DNA of 64,000 nucleotides from assembly GCA_963838375.1 (NCBI GenBank), contig CAWIQY010000015.1, positions 868,001-932,000 on the forward strand, read 5' to 3'. The notes under the pieces are model-generated. The model was not told where the DNA came from, made no database searches, and was given only the letters and a program-made list of their open reading frames with translations. The position numbers and the translations under genes were made by a program. Origin of the DNA: DVED01 sp963838375. GTDB taxonomy: Bacteria; Cyanobacteriota; Cyanobacteriia; Cyanobacteriales; Geitlerinemataceae. Numbering within the stretch: the stretch's first letter is position 1; each line of letters opens with the position of its first letter. This document shows, one piece after another, positions 53,589 through 63,222 of this stretch.

Positions 53589-53813
53589 TTATTCGATCGT
53601 GATGCTCTGAGGTTTGTTTCCGTTGCCGTTTTGGTTACCGTCCAAACCCGAACCGGAAGTCGCACCAGACGAGCCAGCACGCTCATCTAGCCAGCTTTTG
53701 ACCGGATCGTCAGCGAGGTTGAGATGAAAGACTCCAGAAAAGAAGCCGCCGAGAAAGGCGATTGGTTCTTTGGAGAACTCTTTGAGAATGGGTTGAATTT
53801 CGTCGAAAAACAT
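53589..53813 (-). CDS. Small conserved cyanobacterial protein
   Basis: 74 residues. The N-terminal ~45 (PILKEFSKEPIAFLGGFFSGVFHLNLADDPVKSWLDE) contain one short hydrophobic segment and a pattern I recall as widespread in cyanobacterial hypothetical proteins. The C-terminus is a glycine/serine/asparagine-rich tail (SSGATSGSGLDGNQNGNGNK), probably disordered. The function is unknown. It lies between the phytochrome-like kinase and a divergent K+ channel gene. ATG 53813 is the only reasonable start. Confidence 0.7.
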   Translation of the reverse strand: MFFDEIQPILKEFSKEPIAFLGGFFSGVFHLNLADDPVKSWLDERAGSSGATSGSGLDGNQNGNGNKPQSITIE

Positions 53814-53989
53814 TTTGTACGATCGTCCCCGTAGTTGAATGGTCAGTCTTTCTGAAATCCTAGCGCGTCTTTGCCTAGAAATACCACTGTCGTACAGGCA
53901 GAGCTGGGGATGAGGACGCCAGTGCTGTATGCCTGTGCTGGAACGATCGTCAATTCGTTTTGTTTTTTCACGTTCCCTTCTCTAACGAT

Positions 53990-54775
53990 ATGATTTCTCG
54001 TAAAGATCTTGCCTTTTACTTGGAAGATGTCGAAACCCCGATCGGTCGATCGATTTCTTTGACTCTGACCAGCTTGATTTTATTATCCGCTATTTTTTTT
54101 GTGGCACAGACTTATCCGCTATCTGATTCGATTTTGGCACTGTTGCGAATTCTAGATACGGCGATCGTTGTTATCTTTACTCTAGAGTATTTTTTGAGAT
54201 GCTGGGTTGCCGATTCTGTCAAAGACTTTATTTTTAGTCCAATCGGTATTTTAGAATCACTAATTATTATAACCTTTTTTTTAGGGTTTTGCAATGTTGT
54301 CTTTGTCAGGATATTTCGTTGGTTTCGGATTTTAAGACTCATTCGATTTTGGGATATTGAGGTTTTATCTTTTCGTTTGAATGGTGAAAACAGAGAAATA
54401 TTTGTTCAAATTTTATTTACATTATTTGCGATAATCTTTATTTTTTCCGGTTTGATTTACCAAGTCGAACATCCTGTCAATCCGCAGATTTTCGGCGACT
54501 TTTTAGATGCGTTCTATTTTTCCGTTGTGACGATGACAACCGTCGGATTTGGCGATGTCATTCCTCTGTCAGAAACTGGGCGATGCTTGACATTACTGAT
54601 GATTATCACCGGTGTTGTTCTGATTCCGTGGCAAGTGGGCGCATTAATCGAGCATTTAATAAAAAGTCCCGATCGGATCGAGAAAGTGTGTTCGGGGTGT
54701 GGTTGGTCGAGTCACGATCGAAATGCTCGATTTTGCAAAATGTGCGGCACAAAATTTGAGATAGATAGTGAGTGA
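53990..54775 (+). CDS. Voltage-gated-type K+ channel with C-terminal zinc ribbon
   Basis: 261 residues from ATG 53990, preferred over the TTG thirty bases upstream. Six helices: the fourth (VRIFRWFRILRLIRFW) is the Arg-rich S4 voltage sensor. A pore loop with the K+ filter TTVGFGD precedes S6. The C-terminal ~35 residues (CSGCGWSSHDRNARFCKMCG) have four Cys forming a probable zinc ribbon, an uncommon addition to such channels. It should conduct K+ across a membrane, perhaps the thylakoid, where cyanobacterial SynK-type channels affect photosynthesis. The zinc-ribbon role, perhaps in tetramer contacts or redox sensing, is inference. Confidence 0.88.
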   Translation: MISRKDLAFYLEDVETPIGRSISLTLTSLILLSAIFFVAQTYPLSDSILALLRILDTAIVVIFTLEYFLRCWVADSVKDFIFSPIGILESLIIITFFLGFCNVVFVRIFRWFRILRLIRFWDIEVLSFRLNGENREIFVQILFTLFAIIFIFSGLIYQVEHPVNPQIFGDFLDAFYFSVVTMTTVGFGDVIPLSETGRCLTLLMIITGVVLIPWQVGALIEHLIKSPDRIEKVCSGCGWSSHDRNARFCKMCGTKFEIDSE

Positions 54776-54898
54776 GTGGCAGAAGTGGTGAGACTTTCCT
54801 AAACTCCTGTAACTCCTTTCAATTCTATGACTTATCACTTCTTAGCGATCGAAATTGTCGAAATTGTCGATCGCGAATTTCTCGCCACTCACTCCGGC

Positions 54899-57800
54899 TT
54901 AAGGTTTGACACTATCAGCATTGCACAAACTCCGATCGGCTTGACTGACATTGGGATTAGTTAGCATATAATCGTCGAGCCAATCACAACTACCCTGGAA
55001 TAAGGTGTCAAATTCTAAATCCCAGAGAATCGCAGTTTTATCAGCACTTCCAGAAGCGATCGTGCGTCCGTCGGGACTAAAGCTCACGCTCAAAACCCCA
55101 GAATCGTGACCTTGAAGAGATTTAATCAACCGACCATCTTGCAAGCTCCACAATTTCATCGTGCCGTCCCAACTGCCTGCCGCCAAAACTTGACCTTGGG
55201 GACTAAAACTAACACTATTGACGCTATCGCTATCGCTAAACTCTTTGAGAAGGTTGCCATTGAGATCCCAGAGTTTAACCGTATTATCCCAACCGGAAGA
55301 AGCCAAAGTTTGGCTGTCGGGACTAAATAAGACACCGGTAATATAAGACGTGTGTCCCGGCTCGTAATTTTCTTGTTTGTCGATCGTTCGCAATAGGGAG
55401 CCATTCTGATGCCAAATGCGGACGGTTCGATCGTCTCCCCCCGAAGCAAGGAACTCCCCATTGGGACTAAAGTTTACGCTATTGACACGTTCTGTATGAC
55501 CGCGCAACGTATTCAGGAGTTTTCCCTCGAGACTCCAGAGTTTGATAGTTTTATCCCGACTGGCAGAGGCGATGGATTGTCCGTTGGGGTGAAAACTCAG
55601 TCCCAGCAAGTAATTGCTGTGAGCCGATAGAGCCAGACAAGCCTCATCCATAACCTGTTGACCGGGCTTCAATTGGGGGTCTACAAAGGTGCGAACCAAT
55701 GTACCGTCGATGTTCCAGAGTTTCAGGGTGCAGTCTCGACTGGCTGTTGCCACAAATTTTCCATTTGGGCTAAAACTCGTTGCCGATACGAGATCTCGAT
55801 GGCTAGCTTGTGCCTCACAATCGGCTTTCTCGTTGGCAGGAGAGTTATCCGATCGATCGACAAAGGTCGTCAGCAGCGTGCCGTCGCGATTCCACAGTTT
55901 CACCGTACAATCGCGACTGGCGGTGGCAAGAATGCGTCCGTCGGGACTGAAGCTAACATTTTCGACTCGATCTTGGTGTTCTTTCAAGCGATGTTTGTCT
56001 AATTTGCGATCGAGATGCCAAATTTTGATCGTTTTGTCTTCGCTGGCAGATGCCAATTCCGGACGAGTGGGATGGAAGCTGACTTGGGTGACGCTATCGC
56101 TGTGACCTTCCAAGGTTTCCGATAAGGCAAGCGTTTCTAGAGAAACGCCATCCCATTTCCAGAGTTTGATAGTTTTGTCGTCACTCGACGAAGCCATGGT
56201 TTTGCCATCCGGACTGAAATTGACGCTGTAAATCCATGCGGAATGGGCTTCTAGGGTTTTGAGGAGGGTTCCGTCCCGCTGCCAAAATTTGAGGGTGCGA
56301 TCGCCGCTGGCGCTGACCAGCATTTGACTGTTGGGGTGAAAGCGAACGGCGTGTACGGGTTTTGTATGACCTTTCAAGGTGGCAACTAACGTCCCATCTG
56401 TTTGCCAAATTTTGACGGTATCATCGCTGCTAGAAGAAGCCACGAGTTGACCGTCCGGACTGAATGCCACATCTAAAACGTCGCCTTGATGGCTGGATCT
56501 GAGATTGACAAATTGTCTCCCCGTTTTGTACTTTTGGGGCGCCATTGTCTACAAACACTTTCAGCAGTTGTCCTTGACGATTCCAAAGTTTCACGGTGCA
56601 ATCTTGGCTGCCGGAAACAATCCATCGACCATCGGGGCTGAAACTGACACCATACACTTTGCCGCCGCGACCGTTGAGAGTATTGATGAGGGTGCCGTCT
56701 GGCGTCCAAATCTTAATTGTATTGTCCCAACTGGCAGTTGCCAACTGTCGATCGTCGGGACTGAAACTCACTTTAGTAACGCTATCATCGTGGTGGAGTT
56801 CTCCCAGTAATTCTCCGTTCGATCGCCACAGTTTGACGGTTTTATCGGTACTTGCCGACGCGATCGTGTTGCCGTCCCGGCTGTAGCTAACATCCCAAAC
56901 AATATCTTTATGTCCTTCTAAGCGATTGCGCTCTTTTATCAGGTAAATGGCTTGCTGGAGAGTGCTAATCACGCGCAATTGGGTGGGATAGTCGGCATTT
57001 TTTAAGTTTTGCCATTCTCGTTGTGCCCGCAAACTTTCGAGCAAAGCATCAAACTTTTTATTCGAGAAGATATAAGCTTCTGCCGTTGCCGTGCGCGCCA
57101 CCGTTTCTACTTCCCGTTTTTGGCTTTCTAACTCGGAGTTTTTAGTCACCACCCGTTGCCAAGAAAACATCGATAAGAAAGTGACGCAAGTTAACCCGGC
57201 AACCATCCATTTGAGTTGGTGGTTTCGTTGTTCGAGTTGTTGTTGGCTAACTTGTTGAGCCGCTTCGCTTTTTTCCAAGCGTTTGGCGAGGTTGACTTCA
57301 TCTCGTTGGCGGATCGGTCGAACGAGATAATCGTGAACGAGTTGATAGCGATCGCCGGATTCTTCTCGGTGACGAAAGACTAAACCCGAGCCTTCAAAAA
57401 CTTTGAGAATTAAGTCGAGTTGAGAGTAAATAGCGGACAGTTGTAGCTCGCTATTATTCTGCATTTTTAAGTTGTTGGACTCTCGCAAATCTTCGGCTAA
57501 TTCTTCTTTTGTTCTTAAGGGTCGAGTATTTTTTTCATCGACGAGTGCGGATAAAACATTCCACGTAGCTTTGGCATTTTCCACACCGCAGTCTCGGACA
57601 ATTTGAACCAACGATCGCTCGATCAGTGTATCTTTTGGATTTGCCCCGAGCAATAGATATTGAGACAGGGTATTAATATTTTCTTCTTGCAGTTGAGCGC
57701 CCACTAGCTGAAGCTCGATCGGGCGAACTTGTCCCAATTCCATCGACAAATCTCTAACCAGTTCGTCGATCAAATTAGGTTCCAGATAAAAGTGGGTTTT

Positions 57801-60004
57801 CTCGGTGAGATCTCGAACGATTTGGCGGGTATCTTCCAGAGAAAAATTCCCGATGCTATAACGAATACTTTTGTCGAGGATATTATTATTAATCGCATCT
57901 AAGTCAGGAATGCGATCAAACTCTAACAAGTAGTGCAAATAGTCTTCTCGCAATGATAAAATAATTTTAACAAAGGGAATATTTAGACACTCGCACAAGA
58001 AGTCATAGAATTCTTGTCGATCGCTTTGATGGGGATAGACAAAGAAAAACTCTTCAAATTGATCGAATATTAAGACGGTTAACAAGTTACGGTTGATGTT
58101 ATGCCGTAATTGCTCCACAATTCGGTTCGGAGATGTGCCAATTTGTTCTCCGATAAAGGTTAACGTGGTGGTATCTCGAGCGATATCTGAACTTTCTGCG
58201 GGATTAAACTGTGCTTGAGTCAGCCGCTTTCCCAGTTCTCGACTCCAATTGGTATAACTCGGCAATACGACAGGTACGACAATACGATCGCCGATCGCTT
58301 TTTGTCGAAGTTCAGGAATTAATCCAGCATTGACCATCGAACTTTTTCCCACGCCGGAATACCCGTGAATGACGGTGAGTTTACAATCATTTCGACTGAC
58401 TCTTTCAACTAAACGCCGAATATCTTGAGCGCGACTGGCAGAAGCAATTTCATGAGCGACTGTCGCTGTTTTCAAGCTATCTCGTGCGGGGTTGAGCGCT
58501 TGCTGCTGGGGTTGTAGTTGGGTGGCGCCAATAAACGCTCGAAACCCATATTTATGTTCGATTTTATGTTGTTCCTGTTTGATGCCAAACGCATCGAGAT
58601 AACGGCCTTGTTGGAAGTAAAGCGATCGCAATTCTTGTAAAATATTAATATAGAGTTGTGGATCGTGCTGATGTAACGGCGGATCGCAACTCGAACCCAA
58701 GGTTTGAGCTTGTTCTAGGTCAAGGGTTGCCAATTGTAAGTTTCCCAGATGCTTTCGCGATCGAGCTAGTAGTAAAAGAGCCAAAGCCTGATGTTTAGGT
58801 TTGGGAGTTGAGGAATGTTCTAAGAGTTGCAGCGCTTTTTCTGCTGTGTGTTTTGCCGATCTCCACTTTTGACGATGCAGTGCCACTTCGGCTAAAAAAC
58901 TATAATCCTGTGCCAGTTGAACTTCCGACGATGTTCCTTTAATTTGCTCCAGATTTTGATGGAGTTCCAGCGCCGTTTGAGCTAAGCTTTGTAGCGCTTG
59001 CCAGTCCTCGAGCCTTCGCAAAACTTGACCGAGTTGACTGATAAACTTTGCCACTAAATCTTGACGGTTCGATCGATCGAAAACATCGATACACTGTTGA
59101 AAGTAGGTTCGGGCTTCCTGCAACAACATTTGATTTTGACCCGGCTGTAAGTCAGCTTTGCGACAATAGCACAGACCGATATAAAAGAGCAGCACGCCTT
59201 CTCGCTCTCGAATTTGTTGCGATCGTCGATAGAATCACTTTCTCGCGTCTGCTCTTGCTGCCAAAAAGCCAAACTTTTTTGATAGTGTTCTAAGGCATCA
59301 TCCAGTAAATCGTTGGCATAATCATCTCGACCGAGAATAAATTCCAAGCTGGCGGACAATGCATCATCTAAGCGAATTTCCTGTTTTTGCAAGTCTTTTT
59401 GCGCTAGGTCTAAAACTTGGCGCTGTAATGCCCCCATTTCTAGCTTCACCGCTCCATTGTAGAAGAACGGTTCGGCACCCGCTTCCAAGACGATGGCAAA
59501 GATTTGGTCTGCTTTTTGACTGAGAAACTGAATGAGTTCCTGGGTGGGGATTTCAAACTTAATGGAAGTGGCTGCCCAGCTCTTAAAATCTGGAGCGTGC
59601 CGAATCATTTTTTCGAGAACTAGGTCGTCGATCCACAAAATTAAAGGAAAGGGAAATCGCTTGCGAAACTCTTCTCGCACTTGGTTTGTGGAGTTGAGAA
59701 CTTGTTCTATTTTTTTGACATTTTGTAACTCTAAAATTGATAGAGCTTGCGGTTGAGTCGTTTCGAGATAGTCTTGAATATTCGTGTAGAGGGTGTTAAC
59801 TGAACGGGGCAGAGATAGCTCTCCCATAACGATCGAGGATGCCTCTTTCACCTGGCGCAGCATCTTTTCTGCGAGCCACGCATAGTTGCAACGAACGAGA
59901 ATTAAAGAAAATTGACCTTGAGAGAGTGAAATCGCGCGCAGTAGTGTTTTTAACGATCGTTTATTGTAAGTCGCAACATCTTCTGAAGAGTGTAAATGAA
60001 CCAT
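54899..60004 (-). CDS. STAND-type NTPase with C-terminal 14 WD40 repeats, two frameshifts
   Basis: Three successive frames (start 60004) form one ~1700-residue protein. The N-terminal ~320 residues are an unrecognised alpha/beta domain (LILWIDDLVLE, FAIVLEAGAEPFFYNGA). TPR-like helices follow, then a STAND P-loop domain with GYSGVGKSS (Walker A, near 58364) and VLIFDQFEEFFF (Walker B). A membrane-like helix (WMVAGLTCVTFLSMF) and 14 WD40 units complete it, enough for two seven-blade propellers. Breaks occur near 59216-59222 (one base missing) and 56491-56497 (one extra). STAND-WD40 proteins act as switches in signalling or antiphage defence: propellers sense and the NTPase oligomerises. The N-terminal domain would be the effector or adaptor. 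Decay or sequencing error cannot be separated here. Confidence 0.85.
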
Positions 60005-60391
60005 ACCTCTAATTACTCGATCGATCTTCTGGGTTAAGGTGTGATGGCAGTCGCCATATCAGTTAGTCAAAATTCCGATCGAGGAAAAGCGTTTGCTCGA
60101 CATGAATCGTACAAATACTTCGCCCCTTTGCTATGTCCGAACCCAAGTGGTGACTGCTACAGAAAACAGCTATCTCACCGGGAATCGATCGAGTTTCGAT
60201 CTCGATTCCCCACGTGACAAGATCATTCTAACGATGTAACGGTAGATACCGAATGCTGGGTCTCACCCATCGCGTATTGGCACTTACGTAAAATTACCGA
60301 TCTCCTGAGGATGGATCGATCGTTGTGACAATCTTGAGGCGATTTCGGGGTCATGGGTGAATCGTAGACAGTCGATGGCAATTCCACCCGA
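60005..60391. other. Intergenic region, 387 bp
   Basis: Upstream of the STAND gene and downstream of the phosphatase gene, both on the minus strand. It should contain the STAND promoter. No supported frame, RNA or strong terminator was seen. Confidence 0.4.
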
Positions 60392-61201
60392 TCAAACCGA
60401 TGCGCAACGTTTGGACTCGATATGACTGCCTTTACGGTTTCCGAGGAGCGATCGTCGCAAAGGAGTCGGCTGACGCGGCTTGACCCGTGCGGGGTCGATG
60501 AATTGGACGGAATCTTCGAGCGATCGAACTCGCACGCGACCACTCCAAATATTGACTTGATAAACCAACTGGTTGTCAATGTCTACACCCGTCAGCCAAC
60601 CGCTGCGAACTGAGTAAACCCCCGTATCGATGCCCAACCAACCGGGACCTTGTGCCAGTTGTCCGGGTTTTACGTCGGGTAAGGTAAAAGTGATCGTGTG
60701 TCCGGTAATAATCAGCTTGTCGGCAAAGTAGGGTCGAGGGTGTCGGTGGAATTCATCGCGAATCCAGCAGGCATCATGGGCGGTTTGCTGTTCGGGGCGC
60801 AATTGGGGATTGACTCCCGCATGAACCAGCCATAGATCTCCCAAATCAAGAGAAGTGGGTAGGGTTTTCAGCCAATTGAGGTGATCCCAAGGAATGAACG
60901 CATCAGGATAGCTGGCGATGGTTGCCTGTCCGCCACTTTGGAGCCAAGCATCCATACAGGGTTCGTAAACTCGTCCGTTTTTAAACGAACCCAACATCAT
61001 TTGTTCGTGATTGCCTAATAAACAGTGGTAGGGACTGTAACGAACGAAATCAATGACTTGGCGGCTTTGGGGTCCGCGATCGATCAAGTCGCCCAAGAAA
61101 TAGACGGCATCATTGGTTGCCGGTGCAATTTCTGCGAGCAACTGCATCAATCCTGCATAGTGACCATGTACATCGCCAATAACGATCCGTCGTGAAGCCA
61201 T
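60392..61201 (-). CDS. Metallophosphoesterase, PP1/ApaH-type (symmetrical Ap4A hydrolase-like)
   Basis: 269 residues from ATG 61201, which overlaps the preceding gene's TGA. It has the full PPP-family metal signature: GDVHGHYAGL, GDLIDRGPQSRQV, LLGNHEQMML, a later His in LVHAG, and ITGHTI. This set is shared by serine/threonine phosphatases and diadenosine-tetraphosphate hydrolases; the substrate cannot be decided. The C-terminal ~60 residues are a tail without known domain. The translational overlap with the DUF1995 gene implies co-expression. Confidence 0.88.
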   Translation of the reverse strand: MASRRIVIGDVHGHYAGLMQLLAEIAPATNDAVYFLGDLIDRGPQSRQVIDFVRYSPYHCLLGNHEQMMLGSFKNGRVYEPCMDAWLQSGGQATIASYPDAFIPWDHLNWLKTLPTSLDLGDLWLVHAGVNPQLRPEQQTAHDACWIRDEFHRHPRPYFADKLIITGHTITFTLPDVKPGQLAQGPGWLGIDTGVYSVRSGWLTGVDIDNQLVYQVNIWSGRVRVRSLEDSVQFIDPARVKPRQPTPLRRSLLGNRKGSHIESKRCASV

Positions 61202-62004
61202 CACTGTTTACCCTGTTGAAACGTTCTACCCAGTTGTCCGCACGATCGCGGCTCTATTGATTTAATGCGTTCAGAAAACGCTGGAGCCCGGTCAAAAGAC
61301 CCGACTTTTTTGGTGGGAGTGGATCGATTGGACTCTGTGTCTGGACTGTCTGGCGAGTCCATTTCCCCGGAGAGAATGCGTTCTAGTCGATCGCCGACGG
61401 GTTTGTCGGCACTTTCCCAAATCAGTTCGTAGGTTCCGTCTTCGGTGTCTCGCCACACTTGCCAAGGCGAGGGATAACACCGGAATAATGTTGCCCCGTC
61501 TAATGGTTGAATGTAGTAGCAGCTCTCGATGCGATCGAGGAAGCGTTCCCGTAATTGGCGTGCCGCATAGCCGATACCGATGGTGGAAACATCTTCGAGA
61601 CGGGGTAGCAGCAGCACCACCGGACGATCGCCGGCGTAGTTATACAATTGTTCCACTTGAGTCACTTCGATGGCAGAGGGTTCGATCGCCACGAACCACG
61701 GATCTTCTGGAGAGAGTCGGGTTTCCACGGAACGGCTGCGGCTGCCGAGATCCGAGATGGTGAAGGGCACGTCACCCCAATCGCGACGGGCTAGAGCTGC
61801 GGCTCCAGAGTCGGGAAACAGGACTTTCGGCGGAGCGCCAATGGCTTCCCACACGGGCAAAAATTGCTCGGCAATGGGCTGGGCTTTCAGTTCGGGAAAG
61901 ACCAGCTCGACTTGCAACAAGCGATATCCATCGGCGATGGCGGCGATCGTTGCCGCTTTGGCTTGGACGATGGCTCCGGTTATATCCTGGGGAAGTTCAA
62001 CCAT
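61201..62004 (-). CDS. DUF1995 family protein (LPA3-like)
   Basis: 267 residues. The family core runs over residues ~5-200: VQAKAATIAAIADGYRLLQVELVFPELK, AIEPSAIEVTQVEQLYNYAGDRPVVLLLP and CYYIQPLDGATLFRCYPSPWQVWRD. DUF1995 occurs in cyanobacteria and chloroplasts, including plant LPA3, which aids photosystem II assembly. The last ~60 residues (from ~SGEMDSPDSPD) are low-complexity and probably disordered. Its TGA overlaps the phosphatase ATG (TGATG), so the two are coupled. A photosynthesis-biogenesis role is inferred from the family. Confidence 0.85.
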   Translation of the reverse strand: MVELPQDITGAIVQAKAATIAAIADGYRLLQVELVFPELKAQPIAEQFLPVWEAIGAPPKVLFPDSGAAALARRDWGDVPFTISDLGSRSRSVETRLSPEDPWFVAIEPSAIEVTQVEQLYNYAGDRPVVLLLPRLEDVSTIGIGYAARQLRERFLDRIESCYYIQPLDGATLFRCYPSPWQVWRDTEDGTYELIWESADKPVGDRLERILSGEMDSPDSPDTESNRSTPTKKVGSFDRAPAFSERIKSIEPRSCGQLGRTFQQGKQ

Positions 62005-62111
62005 GTTTCGAGTTTTTGCGCTCTAATTTTCATCATATGAGTTTCCCACAGGCTCTGCCCGAAAACTTGCAGTTTCCTCATAAATGTAACGGTTTTATAA
62101 AATAGAGGTAA

Positions 62112-62906
62112 ATGTCACAACGGACGATTATGTACTTGACCTATTTAGATAGCAACTCTTGGTTGTGGGAAATTGGCGAGAAACGAATTTTGGTCGATCC
62201 CTGGTTAGTTGGCCCCCTGATGTTTGGCAATCTAGCCTGGTTGTTTAAGGGGGAACGACGCACGCCGCGTTCGATTCCGGAGAATATCGATGTGATTTTG
62301 CTGTCTCAGGGTTTGCCGGATCACGCTCATCCTCCCACTTTGGCACAACTCGATCGCCAGATTCCGGTTGTCGGTTCTGCGGGTGCGGCAAAAGTGGTGG
62401 CAGAGTTGGGTTATACCCAGGTGACGACTTTGGCGCATGGGGAAACTTTTGTGTTGGATGATGCGGTGGAAATTACGGCGGTGCCCGGTTCGCCTATCGG
62501 TCCGACGACGATCGAAAATGGGTATGTTCTCAAGGATTTGCGGCAAAATCGTACTCTCTACTACGAACCCCACGGGTATCATTCTCCCATGCTGAAGGAG
62601 ATGAACTCGATCGATGTGGTGGTGACACCGATGATCGATTTAACCATCCCGTTGCTGGGTTCGGTGATTAAGGGACAGGAAACGGCGTTGGAACTGGCAA
62701 AATGGCTCAAACCTCAAGTGATGATCCCCACGGCAGCCGGAGGAGATATTCAGTTTGAAGGGTTGCTGATTAAACTGTTGCACTCAAAAGGGAGTACGGA
62801 GGAATTGCAAACGAAGTTAGTAGCAAACAATCTGGCAACGCGGGCGATCGAACCTATACCAGGAGAGCGGTTTGAGTTGCAACTGAACGCGCCGACGACG
62901 GCTTGA
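62112..62906 (+). CDS. MBL-fold metallo-hydrolase-like protein with altered metal motif
   Basis: 264 residues of the plant/cyanobacterial MBL type: YLDSNSWLWEIGEKRILVDPWLVG, then LSQGLPDHAHPPT in place of the usual H-x-H-x-D-H, YYEPHGYHS, and VVTPMIDLTIPLLG. Two of the zinc residues in the first motif are replaced (Ser and Gly positions), as in chloroplast and cyanobacterial members; Asp-His-x-His is kept. It therefore probably binds metal differently or not at all. The family is related to L-ascorbate-6-phosphate lactonases but no activity can be assumed. It is followed by a strong terminator (62972-63010). Confidence 0.82.
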   Translation: MSQRTIMYLTYLDSNSWLWEIGEKRILVDPWLVGPLMFGNLAWLFKGERRTPRSIPENIDVILLSQGLPDHAHPPTLAQLDRQIPVVGSAGAAKVVAELGYTQVTTLAHGETFVLDDAVEITAVPGSPIGPTTIENGYVLKDLRQNRTLYYEPHGYHSPMLKEMNSIDVVVTPMIDLTIPLLGSVIKGQETALELAKWLKPQVMIPTAAGGDIQFEGLLIKLLHSKGSTEELQTKLVANNLATRAIEPIPGERFELQLNAPTTA

Positions 62907-62971
62907 GCTAAAAGTTAAATACTACCTCTTGCAAATTTTCAGGTTGGTAGTAGAATCAGATATTCATCGAT

Positions 62972-63010
62972 CGCCCCCTCCATCTGAAAACTGTTGAGGG
63001 GGCGAGCTTT
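62972..63010 (+). terminator. Rho-independent-type terminator after the MBL gene
   Basis: The stem GCCCCCTC/GAGGGGGC encloses a 15-base loop and is followed by GAGCTTTT. It is the expected end of the MBL transcript. Confidence 0.75.
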
Positions 63011-63132
63011 TGGAGACCTAAACGATCGATCGGCGATCGCGCCCGACAACTCCAGGGTTTCCCCTCTCATTTGGGTTTTCCTCTGACAAGTAAACCGCAT
63101 CGAAAAGTTCTACACTTCGCCCCAACTTCGAC

Positions 63133-63166
63133 CACTGGAACGTCATTTTTTGTGACGTCTCCAGTG
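63133..63166. promoter_or_regulatory. Imperfect 13-bp inverted repeat upstream of the SLC13 gene
   Basis: CACTGGAACGTCA pairs with TGACGTCTCCAGTG around a T6-G loop, ending 56 bases before ATG 63223. It may be a transcription-factor site or an mRNA leader hairpin. Confidence 0.5.
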
Positions 63167-63222
63167 CCGACAGCTCGGCGCTTCGGTAACGTGTTCACCC
63201 AAATTTTAAACATCGAGGTTGA

